Notes under the pieces: generated by a model
Database searches by the model: none
The model's input: only the letters and a program-made list of their open reading frames with translations
Told to the model about the DNA's origin: nothing
Made by a program: the position numbers and the translations under genes
Source of the DNA: Drosophila miranda
Taxonomy: Eukaryota > Arthropoda > Insecta > Diptera > Drosophilidae
DNA: 64,000 nucleotides
Reading direction: 5' to 3'
Assembly: GCF_003369915.1 (NCBI RefSeq)
Contig: NC_046673.1
Span: 22,745,718-22,809,717 of the forward strand
Shown: piece by piece, positions 49,973 through 59,733 of the stretch
How the letters are laid out: each line of letters starts with the position of its first letter
How positions within the stretch are numbered: the first letter of the stretch is position 1

Positions 49973-50489
49973 ACACATTCGCGGCTAATGATGGTGGTGG
50001 CAGGACTGGGAGGACTGGCGCGTGGACCCGTTGTAAGTGCGCAATCAAAGTGGAGTAGAAATTGTGTAATTTTCCCCATTCATGACAATAAACCATTAAT
50101 TTTAATCCCTTGCAGGAGTGCAGCGGTAGTGCGGCTCTTTCCATTAAAGTAATTGACAGAGATTTCTCCACAATGGCGGGTCAAAACTTGCTGCCCCGTC
50201 CCCGGGGTCGACTTAGGCAAGTGTTTGCGTTCCCAGGTAAACACTTGGGTGATTGGAGGATATTTCCACAGGTGGGTTGCTGTTGCGCCCTCCCGTTCCG
50301 ATTTCGGTTCAGAGGCTCGGTGCTGCAGTTCGTTGATACTTTCATTTGCTCCGCAGCACTGGACGAACCATGAGGCAGCTGCTGATTCTGCTGAGGACGC
50401 TCCTCGTCCACGGATTCGTGGCCCTGTTCACCGTGCTCACCCGCGTGCTCCAGGCAGCCCTCAATCTGTGGCATTCGCTGGCCCTCTAA
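49973..50489 (+). CDS. small membrane protein gene with a GC-AG intron (unknown family)
   Basis: Three short exons share one open frame: 49973-50032 (acceptor TTATAG, donor GTAAGT), 50116-50216 (acceptor CCTTGCAG, donor AG|GCAAGT) and 50357-50489 (acceptor GCTCCGCAG; stop TAA). Possible starts are ATG 49988 (95 residues) or ATG 50173 in good context (58 residues, beginning MAGQNLLPRPRGRL). An internal ATG at 50370 (ACC ATG A) would give 39 residues. The C-terminal 39 residues form one or two hydrophobic helices starting MRQLLILLRTLLVHGFVALF, with GC-ending codons. The AG|GCAAGT donor matches the strict consensus of rare GC-AG introns and is needed to keep frame. A competing GTAAAC donor at 50238 leads to an early stop. 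A tail-anchored or hairpin membrane peptide is inferred; no known homologue is recognised. Confidence 0.5.
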
Positions 50490-50743
50490 TCATCTAATGG
50501 TCAGTGGAAGGAGACGCCAAAAAATGATTGCCCACCCTGGGTGCCTGGTGCCGATAAGGGCTGTCCGCCTACCTGCCGTTCAATGTGTGTTTTCTCCACT
50601 TATCGGCAAAGCAATCAATACTAATTACCTTATCGCCCTCGCACCTCGTCCGCGGGCGCGGTCGTCAGAAGGTAGGGGAATGACGATAATCGCGGTGGAG
50701 GAAGGCCTCGCATTATCTGAAGACCAGCTAATGCGAATTGCCA

Positions 50744-52036
50744 ATGGCTGCTCGTTCAGGTCGGTTCTACAATGGGTGTCGGCGCCCGACCCAGCTGCTG
50801 TTGCTGCTTTTGTTGGCTGTCTTCCTCCTGGGCACTCTGCTAGTGCTGTACAAGCTCAACCACTCGCCGTTGATCCACCAGTATGACATTATGCAGGAGT
50901 ACCTGGAGAGCAACCCCCAGAAGAGCTCTCGAACGCGCTCTATTCTGCTGTGGAGCAACTTCTTCGGGGATCCGCGTTGGGGCTTGCCAGCGGACTCGCT
51001 GGGGCCGCAGGAGCTGCGCGAGGACCTGCACTGTCCCGTGTATCAGTGCGAGGTGACCAACAGCCATGACTTCCTGCCCGCTCTGGATCTGTACGACGCC
51101 ATTGTGTTCCACATGGCCGAGCATTTCCCCTTTCTGCAGCCAATGCCCGCGAGCCGCAGTCCGCACCAGGCCTATGTGTTCGCCCTGATGGAGTCGGCTG
51201 GCGAGACCAAGCACCGGCTGAGCGACGAGCGGGATTTCTATAACCTCACCATGACCAATCGCCTTGACTCGGACGTGGTGTGGCCCTATGGCCAGCTGCA
51301 GGACATGGAAACGGGTGCCGTGGTGGCCCCCAGTGCCCAGCCCCACTGGCGCCAGCCGCCCACAAAAGGTACCTGGAATGACACCCGGGCAGAGGGACTG
51401 TGGCAGAGCAAGACCAAGATGGCAGCGTGGTTCGTGTCCCACTGCCAGACGCTGTCTCGGCGCGAGAACCTCACGGCGGCCCTGCAGGAGCATTTCGAGG
51501 TGGACGTATACGGCAAGTGCGGACCCCTTAGGTGAGTCACCATCTTCCCCATGCCCCTATGCCATCGTGGAGTCCACATTAACTCTGTTGCTTCTTTCAG
51601 CTGTGACCGCGGCGACCCGCACTGCGATGAGATGCTGGACACGGACTACATGTTCTATCTGGCCTTTGAGAACTCGCTGTGCGAGGACTATGTGACGGAG
51701 AAGCTCTTTGGGGTGCTGGAGCGCCACATCATACCCGTGGTGTTTGGCGGGGCCGATTACACGCGCTTCCTGCCACCGCACTCCTACATCGACGCGAATC
51801 GCTTCGACAGCGCCCTCGAGCTGGCCGAGCACATGCGTTTCGTGGCCGGCGATTTGGAGGAGTACACGAGCTACTTCTGGTGGCGCCAGCACTACCGCCT
51901 GGTCACCGTCTCCCCCTTCTGCGACCTTTGCGCCCGTTTGCACTCGTCCGCTCAGCGACATAGGTCCCAGGTGTACGGCGACATCGAGTCCTGGTGGTTC
52001 AACAGCTGCCGGTTCAAGGCAAACATCCGGTTTTGA
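50744..52036 (+). CDS. alpha-1,3-fucosyltransferase, GT10 family (FucTC-like)
   Basis: A Golgi type II membrane enzyme that transfers fucose from GDP-fucose in alpha-1,3 linkage to glycans. Exons 50744-51531 (phase 2, GTGAGT donor) and 51601-52036 (after TTCTTTCAG; TGA) give 407 residues. The N-terminus is short and cytoplasmic, MAARSGRFYNGCRRPTQ, followed by a signal anchor (LLLLLLLAVFLLGTLLVL). The stem and N-terminal domain include ILLWSNFFGDPRWG. The second exon carries the GT10 hallmark YMFYLAFENSLCEDYVTEKL followed by IIPVVFGGADYTRFLPPHSY. Cysteines near the C-terminus (CDLCARLHSS) fit the family's disulfide pattern. The start at 50744 is the only ATG before the anchor and has context CCAATGG. 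An alternative is splicing onto the acceptor-like TTCAG at 50758. FucTC is the likely fly orthologue, but A/B/C assignment is not certain. Confidence 0.9.
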
Positions 52037-53400
52037 GGGCGACGCACGAAAAGGAACAGGACGGCGCTATGCGACAGCCGCACGCGAGAAAGCGGGATAG
52101 CAGGCATGCGACTGTTTGCATACGATATGGGAAACTTTTTCTTGTGTCTCCTGCTCCAACCGTCATGGCCGTGCCCACCTACCAAAATTTGTGTGACAAA
52201 ACTCGAAGCCCCGGCCCGAAAGATATGCGGGGAGCCGGCTACGACTACGATTTGACATTACCACCGTCCAATGCAGCACTGACTCATCCACAATCGCAGC
52301 TACAACCCATCCAAAAGCGTCAGATTATCGCCATTATGAGCCTCTAGGGGCGATAAGAGTACACACACTTACACATACACGTAAGAGCGCACACACACGC
52401 ACCTTTGTGTAAGTTTCATTTGTTTCGATTTCTATGTAGACCATCATTATTTCTTCCAATTTCCAGCTGTACCCCTCTCCTGTATTACTATTTTGATAAT
52501 TAGTTGAGCTTAGTCAGTAAGGATAATCTATAGAACAACTAAAATTAGTAGCTCCATATGTTTGTCATATGCGTGCCAGTTTGTGGTGGAATTTTAGGGT
52601 AACTCTCTGATGTTTCTAACTTATTTTATAACTATTTTATGTTCTTGCTTTGGCAGATTTTTCATAGATTAAGGGTTTTTAATGCCCGTAATCTGATGTT
52701 GATTGTTGTTTAGCGGGCCCTAAATGTTCATTAAACCATTCTAAGACCTTTTTAAAGATGATTTTTAAGCAAGTGAAGGACTGCAACTAAAGCATTAAAT
52801 TTTTCTTGACCCTTCCATTCTTTTTCCCTTTATTAATTTGTTCTTGCGATCAAGTTTTAGCTGAAAGTATTTTCTATGGAATCAGGTAGTTCTTTCATAT
52901 TTCTATTTATTATTATTTATTTTTACGCATTCAGGGGCTCAAGTTGGAAGCATTTTGTATACCAAATGTCTGATAAATCTGTTCAAAATATTCCGATTCA
53001 TATCAGTTTTTATTTTACTTTTAAATCGTTAAGACGTCTTCAGTTTGGGGGTTCCTGATAATACGGATGCTCTCCTAGGCGGGTCTGCCTCACGCAGAAG
53101 CATCTTCTATTGGCTATAGTTTCCGTTAATAATTCGGTAGGGTGTGAGATGTGCTTCATGCAATGGATTCTGCCGAGAATGCATGGGATCGCATGCGGGT
53201 AGCCTGCATGCACTGGAAGTCCGAATTTGCATTTTTTTAAGTGTTCGAAAGCATTTGAGAAATTTAATTCCATTTAAGCGCTTAAATTGTGAGGATTTTT
53301 GTTTCCTGTGGACGTACTAATTGGGATTTAGTCTAGTGTCTATGGTTATAGTTAATCATTAGCAAGATCTGCTTCACTATCATTCGATTACACATACCTG
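52037..53400. other. 3' flank of the fucosyltransferase; mostly non-coding
   Basis: The left part (to ~52800) is probably 3' UTR, AT-rich further on. It contains a 60-codon ATG frame at 52165-52347, entered separately. A minus-strand frame at 53040-53273 has 77 codons and several cysteines, but it lacks supporting splice sites. Confidence 0.55.
52165..52347 (+). CDS. small ORF in the 3' region of the fucosyltransferase (speculative)
   Basis: A 60-codon frame starts at ATG 52165 in an optimal context (CGTCATGGCC), beginning MAVPTYQNLCDKTRSPGPKD and ending KRQIIAIMSL, TAG. It lies 128 bases after the fucosyltransferase stop. Codon use is mixed. It could be a second cistron, a separate small gene or chance. 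No domain is recognised. Confidence 0.2.
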   Translation: MAVPTYQNLCDKTRSPGPKDMRGAGYDYDLTLPPSNAALTHPQSQLQPIQKRQIIAIMSL

Positions 53401-53578
53401 TCATGATCCTCCATATGGCTATAAATAATAATTGCTTAAGTTTTGGCAAAAAAATGAACAAAACTCACGGGCATGCGATTTGGCTTACCTCAGCAGTCGG
53501 GAGGCTCTCCCGTTCTTTTTTCTTGGGAGCCTTATTATCTTCGTCCTTGTCGCCTTCCCGCTTCCTCTTTCTTTCCAT
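53401..53578 (-). CDS. possible small gene: basic, nuclear-type peptide (two exons)
   Basis: Exon 53578-53489 starts MERKRKREGDKDEDNKAPKK and ends PTAE at a strong GAG|GTAAGCC donor, phase 0. The next plausible acceptor (TTATTTATAG, 53420-53419) opens PYGGS and a TGA at 53403-53401, giving 35 residues. A donor-like CAG|GTATGTG follows at 53398-53397. The peptide is rich in Lys/Arg/Asp/Glu with nuclear-localisation-like clusters. The exon could instead be the first exon of a longer gene whose later exons I cannot place. The protein is not recognised. Direction is opposite to both the fucosyltransferase and stoned. Confidence 0.4.
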
Positions 53579-55894
53579 AATGGTATCAAAATATACTTGC
53601 AGTAGATATATAGACATTTATTGGAGAATACTCGTAGTCGCGCGTCGCAGCTGTTCTTGGGATAGGATGGGATGCTGTCGATGGCGATTTCAGAATGGAC
53701 ATATATGTATATTTAATGGATTATCTTTTCTAACTTTATAATTAGAAAGTCAGAGCTCGGTCACAAATCTAGGCCACCTTCTGATATATTAAAGTTTTCC
53801 AATTTGATTGGTATTTATCATCGTTATAGAATTTAAGATGCCTGCAAAGCATTCTGAGATAGGGTTCTTGAGACTCAGAGCCCTCGTTTCGAACGTTTGG
53901 CGCTTCTCCAGGGCTGCGCACTTGGGGAGGCGCACGCGTCGCGATATTCGTGCGTCGTGCGTCGTGCGTCGTGCCTCGTGTATTCCAAATGTCAAGTGTC
54001 AAACGATGACGTCTCTGACGGACGGAAGCTGCTATTGTTTCTTATTGTTTTCCTTCGGTGAAGCTTTTTCGAAGCTTCTGGAGCTATTCTGGAGAGCAAC
54101 ATAGAGTTCCTGCGGGAGAGGGACACACACCCCCACGTCAGCTGTGGGCTCCGCTGTGTATATGTGTGTGTGTGCTTTTGGGGCGCTTTCGCGTAGAAGC
54201 TTTTTTGGGCCGCAGCTTTTTGAAGGATACTGTGTGTGGCACGGCACTGCTCTGCTCTGCTCTGAAAGCACTTCCTATGGAAATTCATGACATTTAACTC
54301 ATTCTGTGCTAGATTTCCCGATAGTTCAAATCAGAGGTAACACAAATCGAGGAGATTACGGCAGTAAAACCCCCAAGTAAATAAGAAAGAGCCAGCAGAC
54401 AACCATAAACCAAAAACCAAACCAAACCAAACCAAAACCACGCTCAACGCTCAATACCTCGGCCTAAAAAATATCCAGAACTAAAGTAAATTCAAGAAAT
54501 TTCATTGATTTTCGGCAAGAAGTGTGTGTGCTGTGCCACGAGGAAACGAATGTACGAACGCAATTGTTTTTCCTGAATTTCCCCCCTTCACCCAATAAAG
54601 TGCGCAAGAGTGAGACGTAAGTTGCATAATTTTCAGAGAAAATCGAACCGAAAATCAACCAAAAATCAACCAAAAATTAACAAAAAATCAAGCGAGTGTT
54701 GAATATTGCTTAAAAAAAAACCCATTAAATATTTCTCCAATGAGTGTGTGCCAACTTTTTTTTAATGTTCATTTTGACTGTGTCGGGGAAAGTGTGAAGA
54801 AAAGTTGAGTAGGAAAACTCGTGTAACACTTGTATGTACATAATATACCTATATATATATACATATATACCTCTATGTACGTGCGTGGGAACGTACTCTG
54901 TCTCTGTCTCTCTCCCTCTGTCTTCCTGTCTCTTTTTCTCTATGCCCCAAAGTGCGTCTCTATATCATCGATTTTTCCCTCACACTAAAAGCCATAGGCA
55001 ACAACAACCGAGATGTAAGAGATACTACTGCCCCCCATTCGCAGAGAAGCGTGCTGTCCTGCTTCTCTCTGTGCCCCATGTGTACATCATCTGCATGATG
55101 ATGCGGCAGGGCATCCTTGAAAAGGGATACCCCTCTCTCTATCTCTCTCTTTCTCTCTCTGTCTGATCTTGAAATATTCAACCAATTGCAAAACAATTAT
55201 CGATGACCCCCAATGATTGTGGCATTCATTCGCAAATAATAGATAATTGTTCGGGTGCTGGTGCTGGTGCTAGTGCTGGCAAAGTGCCCGTCAAAAGTCA
55301 CTCAACAGTAAGTGCAAGTGGGCGAAAATCTATTGCCTGCCAATGTGAGCTTTGACTTTTGTGTTGAGTTCTCTTCTCGGCTTTTTTACGGTTTTTGTTG
55401 TTTCTGCGGCTCTGTGGCTGTGGTTCTGTGGTGGAAAAGCTCTCCTTGTTCGAGAAAGCTCCTGTGTAGGTACACCACATTCAGAGACGCAGAGCCCCGC
55501 CAGGAAGCTCGTTCTCAAAAAGAGAAGAGAAGCGAGGAGAGAAGAGAGCACAGAGAACAGAGAGACCGTGTACATTTTTTCCACGGAACGGAGCACGCAC
55601 GTACAGGAAACAGGGAACATTCAATATCCCGTTGTAGGTCTACACAGATTTAATAGGAAATTTCGTATGGATTTTCCCAGAAGTAATAGCACAGTCGAGT
55701 GTAGATTTTCCGTGGGTGTCAATCTCTATAGCCTCCAGTGGACATTTGGTGCGGCGGTGAGTGCGGTAGACGGTAGACGGGTTGCGGGGTTGGGTAGTGA
55801 CTCCAGTAGAAAAAAATCGCCACTTCCTATATATACTACATACATATATGTACTCTTTAAATGTCAATGTAATGTGTATCCGCAACTGAATCAT

Positions 55895-55930
<36 letters not shown>

Positions 55931-56041
55931 TAGTGCGTAGTTCGACGCGTATTCGGGATGTACATAGATGCAGATGCACCTACGTACATTTGCGCCTTTG
56001 TCGATGAGTAGCTTACATAATAAGTATCCCCTCTCCCGCAG
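53579..56041. other. stoned upstream region (promoter, first non-coding exon, intron)
   Basis: No coding exon was found. A-rich leader-like sequence from about 54330 to a GAGAC|GTAAGT donor at 54617, and the strong acceptor at 56040-56041, suggest a first non-coding exon and a ~1.4 kb leader intron. This is inference. A GTGCGTC tandem lies at 53958-53984 and a CAAT run (AATC units) at 55889-55930. Confidence 0.5.
55889..55930. repeat. (AATC)n tetranucleotide array
   Basis: About ten AATC units in the presumed stoned leader intron. Confidence 0.8.
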
Positions 56042-56243
56042 TGTCCAAATCACCACCACCACTACCACCTACCCAGTCAGTCCATCATTCAGTCCTACGT
56101 AGAAGCAAACCTCTATCTCTGTCCAGTATCCAGTATCCAGTAATCCAGTATCCAGTCATCCTTCTGAAGCTTCTGAAGCAGTTGTGGGAGTAAGTTCTCG
56201 ATAAATATTTGCAGACCGATCTCGATGTCTCCGCAATTAGATA
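56042..56243 (+). promoter_or_regulatory. stoned 5' UTR segment with overlapping uORF
   Basis: Begins after the acceptor CCCTCTCCCGCAG. It contains imperfect CCAGTATCCAGTA repeats at about 56125-56155 and a single ATG at 56225. That ATG opens an 8-codon uORF ending TAA at 56249-56251, overlapping the stnA ATG at 56244 in another frame. Such a uORF is expected to lower initiation at stnA. Confidence 0.6.
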
Positions 56244-59200
56244 ATGCTTAAGCTACCAAAGGGCCTAAAAAAGAAAAAGAAGAAGTCGAAAAAGGACCAA
56301 GAACTCTTCACCGAAGAGGAGCTCGAGCAGTACAAACGCGAGCTCAGGGCCAAGCAGGAGGCGGCGGCCAACAAATCGGACGCTGGCGAATCGGACGGTG
56401 GCGCATCGGACGTCGAGGGTGCCGCAGGCGCCACATACCACAGATCCTCTGTCGGAGACGCTCATCTAGCCGAATCCGGTGCTGCAAGCACTTCCACTGA
56501 CGACCACCACCACCACCATCAGCATCAGCAGCATCAGCATCAGAGTTCCAGCGGCGGCGGAGGCGACGAGGAATGGGCCAAGTTTAAGGCGCTTACATCG
56601 GGCGTCGATACCATCCTACACAAGACCCAGGACGAGCTCGATCGCATCAAGAAGGAGTCCTTCTACCAACGCCTGCCCTCGGCTGCCGAGAAGAAGAAAC
56701 AGGAGGAGGAGGAGGCAGCCCGTCTCGAGGCCCAGCGCCAGGAGCGTGAGCGCCAGCGCCTCGCACTAATCGAATCACAGCGCGACAAGCTAGCAGAGGC
56801 CGTTGTCGAGCTCTCAGATTCGGAGGACGACCAGCAGGACGAGGTCGATGACATCTTTGCCACCGACTACATCGAGGCGATCACCAGCGGAGAGCTCCAA
56901 CTAGCCGTTGTACCCGACTCGCCCGTGTACCCGGCGGACGACGGGCCCGATCCGTTCGACACCGCCTACGCGGAGAAAGTCATTGTTGGCGCCGACAAGG
57001 CCAAGGGCAACAAGAAGCTCGTCAGCCTCGGTGCTGCCGTAGAGGTACTCTCAGGCCGCGTGGACCGCGATCACGCCCTAGCCCTAGCCAACCCCAAGCG
57101 CAAGCTCCGCAAGGGCATCCAGAATCTTCTGCTCAGCGAGAGCGTAGAGCTAGCCGATCCCGAGGCGGATCTCCTAGCCGCAGCCGCCAACGCCGAGCCG
57201 CAGCACAATCTGCTCGACGATCTCGTCGACGACGACCTCACCGAATCGGCGGGCCCCATCGATTTGAGTGTCTCGCTCCATCTGCATCTGATTAAGCCCC
57301 AAAGGGTTGACGAGCAGGACGAGGACGCCGAGCTCGCAGAGCTTCAGGGCAGCTCCCTCAATCCGGATCTAGCCGAGTTCGACGCGCTCAAGGACGAGGA
57401 GGACGACGAGTTCGCCGAACTAGCCGCCGAGTCGCTCACCAAAAAGGAGGACATCACCATCGTCAACCAGGTCGTGCTGCCGCCAGTCTCCCTACTCGCC
57501 GAAGCGGTTGCAGAGGCCAGCTGGGCCGAGTTCGAGGCGGAGCCAGAGTCCGAGGAGCCACTACCAGGTGAGCGATCATCCATGGATCCACCCTTCAAAC
57601 TTGAACGCATATCTCAGCACACTTGTCACTCAAAACACAAGATGTTCTTTCTGGGAATTTCGAAAGATATTCATCTCCTTTATTTGTATGTACTATATCG
57701 GAACATGATCTCAAAAGCTGGTTGCTCGAAGACCAGGTGTTCAAGGAGCCAAACGACTGTTCATTCTGGCTTTACGAGTAATCCAATCTCAGCCAGATTC
57801 GGCTTTCAAGTATACATATGTATATGATAATTGTATATTATTCTGCAGGTGCGGATGTCTTCTTATAGTACTGTATTTCAGACTGGTACTACACTATACT
57901 ATACCTCCATAATCCTTCATTACATACGAAATATTTCATCATCCAAAATATGTTTCTTTTTTTGTGGGATTCCATTCAGAGAAGTTTAATTATGGAAATA
58001 TTGAATGCTTTTTTTGAAGAAAGTTATTTTCAATAAAATTGTACTGTATTTTCTTGGAATTCTGACTCTCGTATTGATTGAACACCCATGGTTTTTACTA
58101 AATTTCACTATTTTCTTACAAAATTTGATTGATCTTAGGGGGCGACATTGGGGAGATATACGAGATATACTTATACTTGAGGCGTTTTACTTTGAGGACC
58201 CACAGCAGATATCTAGCAGATCCAATCCCCAGCGATAATATTACACACCTCTACACGCCTCAGTTATCCAATTTTACTAATTGTAACCCGTACTTATTTT
58301 CGTGCCATCACCAGGAAAACCCAAGCGCCCGCCGCCACCGGCCAGGCCTGCCACTGGACCACACATTGTACCTGGTGCCATCTACGTCAGTGACGACGAG
58401 GAGGAGCCCAATCTTGACGACGACCCCTTCAACACCAACTACGCGGAGCAGGTGATCAAGAAGACCACCGTACTCGAGGAGGACGACGACTTTGATCCGC
58501 GCGCCGAGGAGGAGACCACTGGCGGGTCTTCATTGCTAGCGGCTCCAGGCCGCGATCTTTTGGCCGGGAGTGCCACCGATCTCAGTAAGGTGGTGCCAGC
58601 GCCATTGGCGCCCACCCTTAGCATCGATCAAGAGCCGGAGGACTTTGATCCTTTCGATACCTCAGCGGTCAGTGCAATCGTTCAGCCAAAGGCCACAGAG
58701 CTGCGCTTTCTAGAGCGGGAGCTGCTCACCAACGAGACGAGCGGTGGACTCAAGCACTCACTAAGCGATCCGGACTTTGATCCGCGAGCCGGACAGGAGG
58801 AGGACCAGCAGCAGAAGCAGCAGCAGAAGCAGCAGCAGAAGCCCCCGCAGAGGCCGAAGCCACCGGTGCCACCTTCGCCATCTCACATCACTCCGGAGTT
58901 TGACGCCGCCAGACGCAAGTCCTCGCTGAGCCTGAACATCCAGGCGAAGAGTGTGGGCTTCCTGGTGCCAGGGCCGGACCTACTCGGGGCCGGTAATGAG
59001 GTCGGGGCCAACAAGAAGCCTCTGACGCCGTACTACGCGCCCTCCGCCGCCGGATCAGCCAACGCATCGCAGTCGATTGCCGAGGGCATACCAGAGTCGG
59101 AGGATCCCTTCGACACCTCCTATGTGCCGGAGGCCAAGCTCAGCGACATCGAGCTGAAGCACATCGAGGCGGATCTGATTGCGGAGCCCACGCCCACGCT

Positions 59201-59675
59201 GCGGCACAGCCTCTCCGATCCGGACTTCGATCCGCGTGCCCCGCCCACGCCCGTGCCCGCCGAGGTGCTGCTCGCCGTCGAGGAGAACATCGACATCAAG
59301 GTGCTGACACCCGCGCAGGAGCGCAGACAGCTGCCCAAAGGCGCCCACAACGCCCAGGGGGAGTCGGACGAGGACGACGTTGACCCATTTGACACTTCGA
59401 TCGCCGCCAATCTACAGCCCGGACAGACGGAGCTGAAGCTGCTCGAGAACGAGCTGCTGCCACAGAGGAGCGCCCAGGAGCTGGCCATTGACGCCCAGAG
59501 CGACGCCCAGGATCTGGGACTTGGCGACAAGGTGCTCACACCCTCGCTGCCCTCGCGCCCCCCGCCACCGGTGCGGCCGCAGGACATCGATCCCTTCGAC
59601 ACCTCCATTGCGGAGAATCTAGCGCCCGGCGAGACGGAGATCAAGCTGCTCGAAAGCGAGCTGATCGAGCGATAA
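56244..59675 (+). CDS. stnA: stoned A (StnA), first cistron of the dicistronic stoned mRNA
   Basis: A synaptic endocytosis protein needed for synaptic-vesicle recycling. Exons 56244-57567 (CCAG|GTGAGC, phase 1) and 58315-59675 (after CATCACCAG; TAA) give 894 residues. The start region is Lys-rich (MLKLPKGLKKKKKKSKKDQE). A His/Gln run follows, then a coiled-coil-like Glu/Arg segment (~160-200). Six DPF motifs are seen: DDGPDPFDTAY, DDDPFNTNY, DFDPFDTSA, SEDPFDTSY, DVDPFDTSI and DIDPFDTSI. Repeated DPDFDPRA blocks are also present. DPF motifs bind clathrin-adaptor ears. Apart from the initiator there is no methionine in the whole protein, and only four out-of-frame ATGs occur in the coding exons. 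The stop lies 58 nt before stnB. Identity is firm from the stnA-stnB order and motifs. Confidence 0.95.
57568..58314 (+). other. intron within stnA
   Basis: A GT-AG intron of 747 nt, AT-rich. The stnA frame stays open for 86 codons into it (to TGA at 57825-57827), so a retained-intron mRNA would give a truncated StnA with an unrelated tail. Unlike the exons, it has several ATGs. Confidence 0.85.
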
Positions 59676-59733
59676 GCAAACCCCAAAAACCACAAAAACC
59701 CACAGAAGAAACCACAAAAAACCCGAACCGAAA
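59676..59733 (+). promoter_or_regulatory. stnA-stnB intercistronic spacer
   Basis: 58 nt made only of A, C and G, with repeated CCACAAAAA/CCCCAAAAA units and no T. It should be unstructured and lacks any ATG before the stnB start. Context at the stnB AUG is AAAATGG, favourable for initiation. A role in reinitiation or leaky scanning is inferred. Confidence 0.7.

Noticed and set aside
52034..52255. 72 open codons after the fucosyltransferase TGA
   Set aside because: Codon use is random-like with many Arg/Thr/Lys codons, no repeat of coding bias, and it overlaps another frame with a better start. No support for readthrough.
53040..53273. 77-codon minus-strand frame rich in Cys/His
   Set aside because: Lacks a clear acceptor or link in phase to the exon at 53578-53489; codon bias is weak. 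Not strong enough to annotate.
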